A DNA stretch of 64,000 nt from the NCBI GenBank assembly GCA_039602395.1, contig JBCNJP010000008.1, positions 17,924,354-17,988,353 on the forward strand. The letters run 5' to 3'. The position numbers were made by a program, and so were the translations under genes. The stretch comes from Deinandra increscens subsp. villosa (Eukaryota; Streptophyta; Magnoliopsida; Asterales; Asteraceae). A model generated the notes under the pieces. The model made no database searches. It saw only the letters and a list, made by a program, of their open reading frames with translations, and was not told the DNA's origin. Shown here in pieces: positions 55,842 through 64,000 of this stretch (within the stretch, counting starts at the first letter, position 1; each line of letters begins with the position of its first letter).

Positions 55842-58438
55842 TGTCACACCCCCAAATAACCACCAACGGAGTTTATACCGTTAAGGGGTGCGGCTAGACC
55901 AGGATCCACAACCATTAGTTACAAATACTAAATGAATCAGAGTTAGTTCAGAATCAGTTATAAGGTAAAGTCTCAAATACAAACGCAGCGGAATAAAATA
56001 TTGTCTTAGCACTAACCACGTGCTTTACAAATTCTTTGTTTAAAATTCTCAATTAAGTTTAACAGAAATAAAACGGTCTTCACATGCCATGCCAACCTGC
56101 TCCGGAATACTCCTTAGCGATCTGCAAAAGTTTAAACCACGCAAGTGTCAACCTAACGGTTGGTGAGTTCACAGTGGGCTTGTCATGCATTGGCCCGGTC
56201 TCATAATCATAATTTGTATCAAGGTATACTTACATAGTATTCTTTTGTGAAAAACAATGCTAAAGGTTATGTCTTAGTTTATAAGGAATTGTCCGTGACC
56301 TATGTCATCGGGTATGAACTAGTTTTGTAAAGTTAAAGTGCTCAACCGATATCGCGGGTAGCTAATCCGTTGTTCCATGCACCAAGGAAGTTTGCACCAA
56401 AGCTGACTATAATTTATTGTAGTGGCCGTGCCATCTAGTACTGCGGACCTACGTCATCGCGGTTTTGCCTCCCTCGTGTCCTCTCGGGATCACGGTCAAA
56501 TAGGCTGATATTGTACCTCCGTGCACTCCCCGTGCCACGGGGCGGAGTTTGTCAAACTCCAGTAGATCTACCCAACATCCCCTCGCTTTACAATTAATGG
56601 TACAATTTAGTTGAGGACTTTTAAGTTTCAAGGCATCCTTAGAAAACATGTGATATCATGTGGTTTAGACTTTAACCTACACTAGCCATATTAAAACAGT
56701 TTACCGGATTCTCATGAATCTCAAAAGTGTTTTCAGTTTCGTTTTAGAATTCGTTGTTTAAGTAATTCACAAGTGCTTCCCATAAAGCACTTCGAGTTCA
56801 TCAAGTGGGTGCCGCGCACTCCTAGTTTTCAAGTTTATCAGGGAGGTGCCTAGCACTCTCGAGTTTGTCAGCATTGTTTTACTTTTAGGTATTCGGTGTG
56901 ACCCAAACGGGTTCACGGTAATCGGGTTAGTGACACTCACCTTGGGTTGCACTGCTACACTTGCTATATAATCCAAGTTTGTTTAACGAAGACCTATGAA
57001 CACGTTTAGGTCTTAAGTATTAGTTTTGTGTCTAATCTTTACTTAACGTCACTATGGCCCATAACATAGCACGTTGGAACTATGACTCGACATACAGACA
57101 CACGACACCAATGGTTGATCATAGATAAGGGTTCATATACATTAGAAATCAAAGCATGTATCATCATGGCATAATCATGTAAGTCATGGCATAACATTCA
57201 AGCAAATTGCACAAGTTTGGATTCTGGTCTCAGTTTCGCTAGCAGTTTCGCTAGTCAGTTTCGTTGTGTGCACGGGCAGCACTTTCGCTAGGAAATGCCC
57301 GATGACACAGATTCGCTAGGCTAGTTTCGCTCGAAACTGTTGGCACAGTTTCGCTAGCCTAGTTTCGCCCGAAACTGGTTTGAACTTTCGTTCAGGGAAT
57401 TTCGCTCGGTAGATTCGCTCGAGCTGGTCTGGTTGGTTTACCCGGCGACACTGCAGTTTCGCTGCATAGTGTCGCTGGTTGAAGATATACATAGTTTCGC
57501 TGGACAGTTTCGCCCAGAGAACACCACAGTTTCGCTGGTCGCGAAAAACATACGGATCAGCCTAAAAATCAATCTAACAGCTTCCATATTACATGTAATT
57601 CATTGTTTAGCATACATAGGCATTTACCAACACAAATCAGTAAGCTTTAACACATTAAACATGCATTTTATCATCAAATCACCCAAAATATGTATAAAAC
57701 CCTAAAATGACTAAAATAGCATAGATCTTTATCATGGATGGATTTTACACGTAAAGTTATCAACTTTATGGTAGATCTAGCAATCCTAAGCAACATATCA
57801 GAAGATCAAGTGATTCTATGGAGATCTAGGCATGCTTTTTGGGAAAACACATAGAAAACATAAAAATGGTGATTTTTGGGACTCACGGTTGATCTAGGAT
57901 CGATGGATGATCTTCACAACTCGAGGTGATGGCTGATTCTTGATGGTTCTTGGTTCCAATCAGCTGGTCCAGAAATCTCAGGAAGTGTGTGTGTTTTTGT
58001 GTAAATGAGGCAAATAGGAGAACTAGGGTTTATTAAGATTATTTATATCAGGGGCTAGTTTCGCTGGCAGTTTCGCTGGCGGGCGAAACTAACTCTGATC
58101 ACGTGTTATCAAATAGCTTAGCTGGCTACCGGGCGACACTATAGTTTCGCCCGTTAGTTTCGCTGGATGCACAACTTAGGCAAATTTTCACATAATCAAC
58201 ATAATCAAGGATTTACAATTTGTCATGCTATTCATAATATTAAATCATGCATTTAAAACACATTGCACATAATAACAACCATAAATGAACACATAGCACA
58301 TATGGGCGGGTTCGATGATCAACCAAAGGACGTGGACGTATTCGGCCTAGTTAAGCATTAGTTACTAAGTTAACACTTATAACGTAACTAACGGAGGTTG
58401 TCTAACGGAAGTAAACCTTGAAATTCTCGGATGTCACA
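55842..58438 (-). repeat. GY-2 3' LTR (2597 bp)
   Basis: TGTCACACCCCCAAATAACC...GGATGTCACA. Its AGTTTCGCT array at 57232-57540 and 58058-58165 differs in unit order and number from GY-1, and a duplicated GTGCC(T/G)(C/A)GCACTC block appears near 56808-56860. Confidence 0.9.
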
Positions 58439-58589
58439 TCATCCCCTTGTAATTGGAATTTTCGTCCCGAAAATTATTCTGGCGTCGTAGCATTCGCAGC
58501 ATCAGCTGTCGTCGTTGCTGGGGAAAGAAAGCAAAAGTTTTAGGGTCGTCACACCCTCCTCCTGTTAAAGGTATTTTGGTCCCCAAAAT

Positions 58590-59196
58590 TTAAATTATAC
58601 CTTGAGTTTCCGTGGACGTTTGCTCGAACAAGTGAGGATACTTTTTCTTCATTTGATCCTCTCGTTCCCAAGTATATTCAGGTCCACGCTTTGAGTTCCA
58701 TCGCACCTTGACGATCGGAATCTTGCTACGTTTGAGGGCTTTTTCCTCGCGTCCCATGATTTCTACCGGTTGCTCGATAAATCTTAGATGTTCATCAATT
58801 TCCAATTCCTCCAAAGGGATTGTTTCAGTGTCTTCAGCCAGACATTTCTTTAAGTTTGAGACGTGAAATACGTTGTGAACTCCATCGAGTTCGGCAGGGA
58901 GTTGTAAACGATAGGCCACCGGGCCTACTTCCCCGATGATTTCAAAAGGACCGATGTAGCGAGGATTCAACTTTCCACGCTTCCCGAAGCATATCACACC
59001 TTTCCAGGGAGATACCTTCAATAACACCTTGTCGCCTACCTCGAACTTCAAAGGTTTACGGCGTTTATCGGCATAGCTCTTTTGTCTGTCACGCGCTGCG
59101 GCTATCCGTTTTCTGATTTGAATAATGCGTTCGGTTGTGTCGTGAATAAGTTCTGGTCCGGTGAGTCCCTTCTCACCCGTTTCGGCCCAACACACG
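58590..59196 (-). pseudogene. pol: GY-2 integrase C-terminus and chromodomain (partial)
   Basis: 201 codons matching the GY-1 pol end: AETGEKGLTGPE, RKRIAAARDRQKSYADKRRK, the GPFEIIGEVGPVAYRL segment, VHNVFHVSNLKKC and the chromodomain-like PIVKVRWNSKRGPEYTW. The frame is open into the gap, so its integrity upstream cannot be judged. Confidence 0.85.
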
Positions 59197-59696
59197 NNNN
59201 NNNNNNNNNNNNNNNNNNNNNNNNNNNNNNNNNNNNNNNNNNNNNNNNNNNNNNNNNNNNNNNNNNNNNNNNNNNNNNNNNNNNNNNNNNNNNNNNNNNN
59301 NNNNNNNNNNNNNNNNNNNNNNNNNNNNNNNNNNNNNNNNNNNNNNNNNNNNNNNNNNNNNNNNNNNNNNNNNNNNNNNNNNNNNNNNNNNNNNNNNNNN
59401 NNNNNNNNNNNNNNNNNNNNNNNNNNNNNNNNNNNNNNNNNNNNNNNNNNNNNNNNNNNNNNNNNNNNNNNNNNNNNNNNNNNNNNNNNNNNNNNNNNNN
59501 NNNNNNNNNNNNNNNNNNNNNNNNNNNNNNNNNNNNNNNNNNNNNNNNNNNNNNNNNNNNNNNNNNNNNNNNNNNNNNNNNNNNNNNNNNNNNNNNNNNN
59601 NNNNNNNNNNNNNNNNNNNNNNNNNNNNNNNNNNNNNNNNNNNNNNNNNNNNNNNNNNNNNNNNNNNNNNNNNNNNNNNNNNNNNNNNNNNNNNNN
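59197..59696. other. Assembly gap, exactly 500 N
   Basis: Second 500-base placeholder. Contig 2 ends inside GY-2 pol and contig 3 starts in unrelated sequence. Confidence 0.98.
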
Positions 59697-59890
59697 TTAC
59701 ATCTTAAAATTGGACCAATCCTATGTCTTGTTTTTATTTATTTAATTTTTTTCGTTTTAACGTGCTTTGGTTTGGTTCTCTTTCTGTTTGTTTTCTTTCT
59801 TTGTGTTGACGCAAGTTTTTTGTATTCCCATGCTAGCTCCTTTGCAAGCTTTCTATAAATAAACTGATGGGTTTCAGGCACTACAAGCAT
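59697..59890. other. Unassigned sequence after the gap
   Basis: T-rich sequence with no ORF or repeat that I recognise. It may be DNA flanking CA-3 or the end of its LTR. Confidence 0.4.
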
Positions 59891-60606
59891 ACTTAAACTC
59901 TTAAGGGTGCATGCAACCTAAAACCAGGATCTATGTTTTCTCTATTGAACCTACAACTAAGAACAAATAATAAACCCTAGTCTATTGCGAAAAATAAATA
60001 CCCAAGTAAATAAAATAGACAGAGTTACATACCTTTTAGTTGTTATAGTAAACAACTAAACAAACCCCTTCGATGTCGGGAAGCTAGCACCACAAGCGTC
60101 GTGCCTCTAATGGGATCACACCCAAGAACTCCAAAGGGAGAATATTAAACTAGAAGTGGTTAGTCCAAAATCGAATTTGGTTAAACCACAAAGGAGGGAG
60201 AAAGAGAATGGGGAATACTCAACCCTTTGGTGCAAATTGGAATGAGATCTCAAGGCCCCTATTTATAGGTTTGAGTAACCTCCTCATTTAACAATTCCAC
60301 CAATGTGGGATTATGAGAATTTTCGAAATCCTCCTAGACAAAGAAGGGATTTCGAAAATTCCAATATGGGATAAACCCATTCCTAATATAAATCAACTAT
60401 TGATTTATTATTTATCTCCTTTAATTAACAAATTGTTAATTATCCTCCCAAATAGTTTTGTCTAGTTAATTATTAGACTATAATAATTAACAACACTATT
60501 ACTTTTTTCCTTTTAATTAATTCTCCATTTGCTGAGTCTCGAGGGCAACCCAAAAGGACTGTGCTGCTATCAATTATAGTTATAGGCTTAGACACCTAAT
60601 CCAACA
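59891..60606 (-). repeat. CA-3 3' LTR, left edge approximate
   Basis: Right edge ATCCAACA at 60606 abuts a reversed polypurine tract GTCTCCCACTTGG, so the LTR begins TGTTGGATTAGG on the minus strand, like CA (TGTTGGA). A minus-strand TATA-like CTATAAATAGG is at about 60260. U3 has an inverted repeat GAATTTTCGAAAT/ATTTCGAAAATTC at 60311-60363. I cannot see the left end with certainty. Confidence 0.65.
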
Positions 60607-61469
60607 GTCTCCCACTTGGATAAGTCTAATAACTATTATTGCCTTTGTAACTTCTTAATTGATCAGCAAATTGTAGCTTCCAACGAACGCTGCCGAACTC
60701 TGACCTTGTCAGTTATGTGTCCTAAGATAAGAGATCATATAATCCTTCGTTCTACAAGATATCATTCGAACATGAGACATGGAATATAATCAATCTCATT
60801 GTTCAGTACTTTGTTTCTCGATTTCCGATTTGTAAAGACTTAAGAACTCCCAATTGAACACATCAATTGAGCTCTGACCGGGCCCGGCACTATAAGTCAA
60901 CATCAAATCACCGAGGGGCCCAAAGATATCGCTTTTCCCGTTAGGCCAAAAGGAACGAATAAACTTTGACTTATATGCTTGTACCATCTACTCATCAAAT
61001 CATGCACAACAATACGTTTTATAACATCGAGTTACCAATGCGTTTACGTATCATCAATGCACAACTGACTTGTAAACCACAACTCATATATCTCCGCTTA
61101 AAGATTATAGGATATTATCGTCTCAGAATTACTCGTGATAGATTCCATGAAGTAATTCTCTGAGCGTGGGTTTATCCAATACTTAAATTCTCCATTTCAA
61201 AGTACTCATGAATATTGCAGCAATTCTAATGCTATGTCTAACACTCTTTAGACAATCTACAATCTCATTCATGACAGTCTTAATTCATACTTACTTCCAA
61301 AAGTATGACCGACCGTGGAGTTTTGAATAAACTAATCATTCAGGAAGTAAAACATGCAAAAATGAAACACAATAATAAATAATTGACAAAAGGTAGTCAA
61401 ACTCATAAATAAATCTCCATTATTCAATCACCGAAAGTCAATTACATTTACTTTGTTACAAGTTTCAAT
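60607..61469 (-). other. CA-3 3' non-coding region
   Basis: About 860 bp between pol and LTR with no coding signs, similar in length to the CA elements. Confidence 0.7.
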
Positions 61470-62055
61470 CTAACTACCAAAAACTACATCATCCTTCAGA
61501 CCAATTCCCCTAGCATGCTGATGGTGTCGAATCCTACTCAGACCCTTCGTAAGTGGATCTGCAGGATTCTCCTCTGATGATATCCTCTTCACGACGAGGT
61601 ACCTTTCTTCTACTTTATGTCTGATGAAATGATACTTTCTGTCGATATGCCTTGAATTGCGATCACTTCTTGCATCCTTTGCCAAAGCAACTGCACTTTC
61701 ATTATCACAGAAAAGTTCAATCGGCTCCTTAATGGTTGGCACAACTCCAAGATCTCCGATGAAGTTCTTTAACCAGATAGCCTCCTTTGACGCTTCGCTC
61801 GCTGCTATGTACTCTGATTCACAAGTAGAATCAGCCACCGTATCTTGTTTGGAACTCTTCCAAGTCACTGCTCCTCCATTCAAGGTAAAGACCCAGCCAG
61901 ATTGAGACCGAAAGTTGTCTCTATCTGTTTGAAAGCTGGCGTCACTATACCCAGTCACTTTCAATGTATCACTGCCACCAAGTACTAGGACCCAGTCCTT
62001 AGTCCTTCGCAGATACTTGAGAATATTCTTTACCGCAACCCAATGAGCTTTAACC
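61470..62055 (-). pseudogene. pol: CA-3 RNase H
   Basis: 164-codon ORF (61964-61470) with GYSDASFQTDRDNFRSQSG, VTWKSSKQDTVADSTCESEY and LFCDNESAVALAKD, ending in the usual PADPLTKGL and a short tail. Upstream in the same frame HWVAVKNILKYLRRTKD links to RT, but a 1-bp shift at about 62056 separates the two. Angela-like by wording. Confidence 0.85.
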
Positions 62056-63060
62056 TGGATTTCCCTGATAACGACTAACCATGCTCAAGGCAAAAGACAC
62101 ATCAGGACGAGTACATGTCATAGCATACATAATAGATCCAACGGCGGAAGCATATGGAACTCTACTCATTTCCGCTATTTCTTCATCTATACTCGGGCTC
62201 TGAGTCTTACTCAGTTTGGTATTGCTCTGGATGGGTAAATCTCCTTTCTTTGAATTTTCCATACAGAATCGCTTCATTACTTTGTCCAAGTATGTACTTT
62301 GATTCAGTCCAATTAGCCTTTTACTTCTATCCCTTGAAATCTTTATCCCCAGAATATATGCAGCCTCTCCTAGATCCTTCATAGCGAAACACTTTCCAAG
62401 CCAGGACTTAACCTCCTGCAAGGTTGGAATGTCATTTCCTATAAGGAGTATGTCATCAACATACAACACTAGGAAGGTTACTACACTCCCACTAGCTTTG
62501 ACATATACACAGGACTCATCCTCACTTCTAGAGAATCCAAACTCTTTGATTTTCTCATCGAAGCAAAGATTCCAACTGCGAGATGCTTGTTTTAATCCAT
62601 AGATGGATTTCTCAAGCTTGCACACTTTATTAGGAAACTTTGCATCTACAAAACCTTCTGGCTGACTCATGTAAACATCCTCAGCCAGCTTCCCATTTAG
62701 GAAGGCAGTTTTGACATCCATTTGCCAGATTTCATAGTCATGAAACGCAGCTATGGCCAGCATTATTCTAATAGACTTTATCTTAGCTACTGGTGAGAAG
62801 GTCTCATCATAGTCAACCCCTGGGGTTTGAGTAAATCCCTTCGCCACCAGTCGTGCTTTGAATGTGCTTACATTACCATGCATATCGGTCTTCTTTTTGA
62901 AGATCCATTTACAACCAACTGTCTTTCGACCAGGCTGTTCATCAATCAAGTTCCAAACTTGATTGTCATACATGGACTGTATCTCGCTATCCATTGCCTC
63001 TTTCCATTTTGCAGCCTCAGGGCCCGCCACGGCTTCCTTGTAGTTAGCTGGCTCATCCAA
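62050..63060 (-). pseudogene. pol: CA-3 reverse transcriptase
   Basis: 336-codon ORF with KWIFKKKTDMHG, LVAKGFTQTPGVDYDETFSPVA, motif A D115 (MDVKTAFLNG), SIYGLKQASRSW, the catalytic YVDD at 200-203 and GSIMYAMTCTRPDV. It is a full-length RT domain with catalytic residues present, lost from the polyprotein by a stop upstream (63322) and a frameshift downstream (62056). Confidence 0.88.
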
Positions 63061-63321
63061 ATTTACCAGTGTGTTATCACTGATAAACGTGTCAATATCT
63101 GCAGTTATATGGAAACCATAGAACTCAGGTCGGACGCTAACTCTTTCAGAACGCCTAAGAGGTAATGAATTGTCAAGTGGTTCAACTGGAATCTCTTCCT
63201 CTGGTTGAACCCTAGCGGTCTCAGAAGTTCCTTCATCGGTTGACTCTTGAATCTCTTCAAGATCAACATGGCTCCCACTGTCTTCTTTGCATATGAACTA
63301 TTTTTCGCGAAAGACTCCTCT
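63061..63321 (-). other. CA-3 integrase-RT linker
   Basis: Low-similarity acidic linker of pol (EEIQESTDEGT, VQPEEEIPVEPLDNSLP), read in the RT frame but with a TGA at 63324-63322 and a TAG near 63300 at its start. Confidence 0.6.
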
Positions 63322-64000
63322 TCATGCTACAAAAACCACGTTCTCACTTGGTCTGTAGAACAAATATCCAAAGGACTTCTGTGGATAACCGATGAAAACA
63401 CACTTCTCACTTCGAGGTTCAAGCTTGTCGTGAGTCTCTCGTCTAACGAAAACCTCACAACCCCAAACCTTGACATGTGCTAGTGAGGGAACTTTTCCCG
63501 TCCACATTTCGTGAGGTGTTTTGGCAACTTTCTTTGTTGGGACAAGATTAAGGATATGGGCGGCAGTCTCTAAGGCATACCCCCAGAATGTGATTGGAAG
63601 TGAAGCTCGACCCATCATGGAACGAACCATGTCTAACAAGGTTCGATTGCGTCTCTCAGCTACACCATTAAGTTGTGGTGTCCTAGGAGGTGTCAATTGT
63701 GAAACTATTCCACATTCCTTAAGATAGTCGAGGAACTCGATACTAAGATACTCTCCGCCTCTATCCGACCTGAGCATCTTTATCTTCTTGCCTAGTTGAT
63801 TCTCGACTTCTTGCTTGAACTCTTTGAACCTTTCAAAAGTTTCTGACTTATGCTTGATTAGGTAGACATATCCATATCTACTATAATCATCAGTGAAAGT
63901 CACATAGAATCGATTAGCATCTCTTGTGACTGATCTGAAGGGCCCACACACATCCGTGTGTATGAGATCCAACAAACCTTCACCTCTTTCACAAGATCCA
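63322..64000 (-). pseudogene. pol: CA-3 integrase, open to window edge
   Basis: The frame is open to base 64000 (GSCERGEGLLDLIHTDVCGPF...). In the ORF counted from the Met at 63975, the DD35E triad is D8, D71 and E107. The C-terminal part has TPHEMWTGKVPSLAHVKVWG and CVFIGYPQKSFGYLFY. It ends at a TGA after ENVVFVA, where related elements read on, so this is probably a nonsense change. Protease, gag and the 5' LTR lie outside the window. Confidence 0.85.

Larger units (their letters stand above)
55842..59196 (-). mobile_element. GY-2: chromovirus related to GY-1, truncated by the gap
   Basis: 3' LTR 55842-58438, polypurine tract from 58439, pol end 58590-59195, then 500 N. The likely TSD is TTATG (55837-55841); its partner is not visible. 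It is clearly diverged from GY-1 in the LTR, so it is a separate insertion and not the duplicate of GY-1. GO-3L has an empty site at 9644-9648. Confidence 0.88.

Overview
The window looks like plant nuclear DNA made almost entirely of nested LTR retrotransposons. I found no host gene, rRNA, tRNA or CRISPR array. Long LTRs, tRNA-Met-type primer sites (TGGTATCAGAGC), a chromodomain-bearing Gypsy pol, Angela/BARE-1-like Copia pol and Sirevirus-like gag proteins point to a flowering plant with a large, repeat-rich genome, probably a eudicot. I cannot name the species.

Two runs of exactly 500 N (37587-38086 and 59197-59696) split the window into three contigs. Contig 1 (1-37586) starts with GO-1 (1-5791), a gag-only Copia-type element. 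Next comes the 3' end of a second gag-only element, GO-2 (5873-7236, minus). GO-2 is interrupted by an Angela-like Copia element, CA-L (7237-37387, plus). The leader of CA-L is interrupted by a third gag-only element, GO-3L (8642-31034, minus, TSD AGTTT). GO-3L holds two solo LTRs: Solo-A (10906-24345, TSD CATTA) and Solo-B (25711-28696, TSD AGCAT). Solo-A is itself interrupted by a Gypsy chromovirus with both LTRs, GY-1 (11743-21928, minus, TSD CCTTT). The nest is therefore five levels deep: GO-2 > CA > GO-3 > Solo-A > GY-1.

Contig 2 (38087-59196) is the same nest in reverse orientation: the GO-2 gag (38380-40479), CA-R (40480-47603, minus), GO-3R (47609-55841, plus) with Solo-A (51320-54568), then a different chromovirus, GY-2, inserted at 55842. 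The two copies are nearly identical. They differ by whole insertions: GY-1, Solo-B and the LTR at 37388 occur only on the left, and GY-2 only on the right, each with a recognisable empty site opposite. Solo-A is 3249 bp in both once GY-1 is subtracted. The simplest reading is two haplotypes of one locus, one placed inverted by scaffolding; a true inverted duplication is the alternative.

Contig 3 (59697-64000) carries the 3' part of another Angela-like Copia element, CA-3, on the minus strand.

No element shows a complete reading frame set. GY-1 has lost the catalytic core of its reverse transcriptase, the CA copies carry frameshifts and stops, and the GO family has no pol at all and must depend on another element for mobility. 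The best long ORF is the 979-residue GO-3R gag. The most unusual pattern is that nearly every LTR family here carries its own short, repeated, often palindromic motif, usually CpG-containing, in the promoter part of the LTR.
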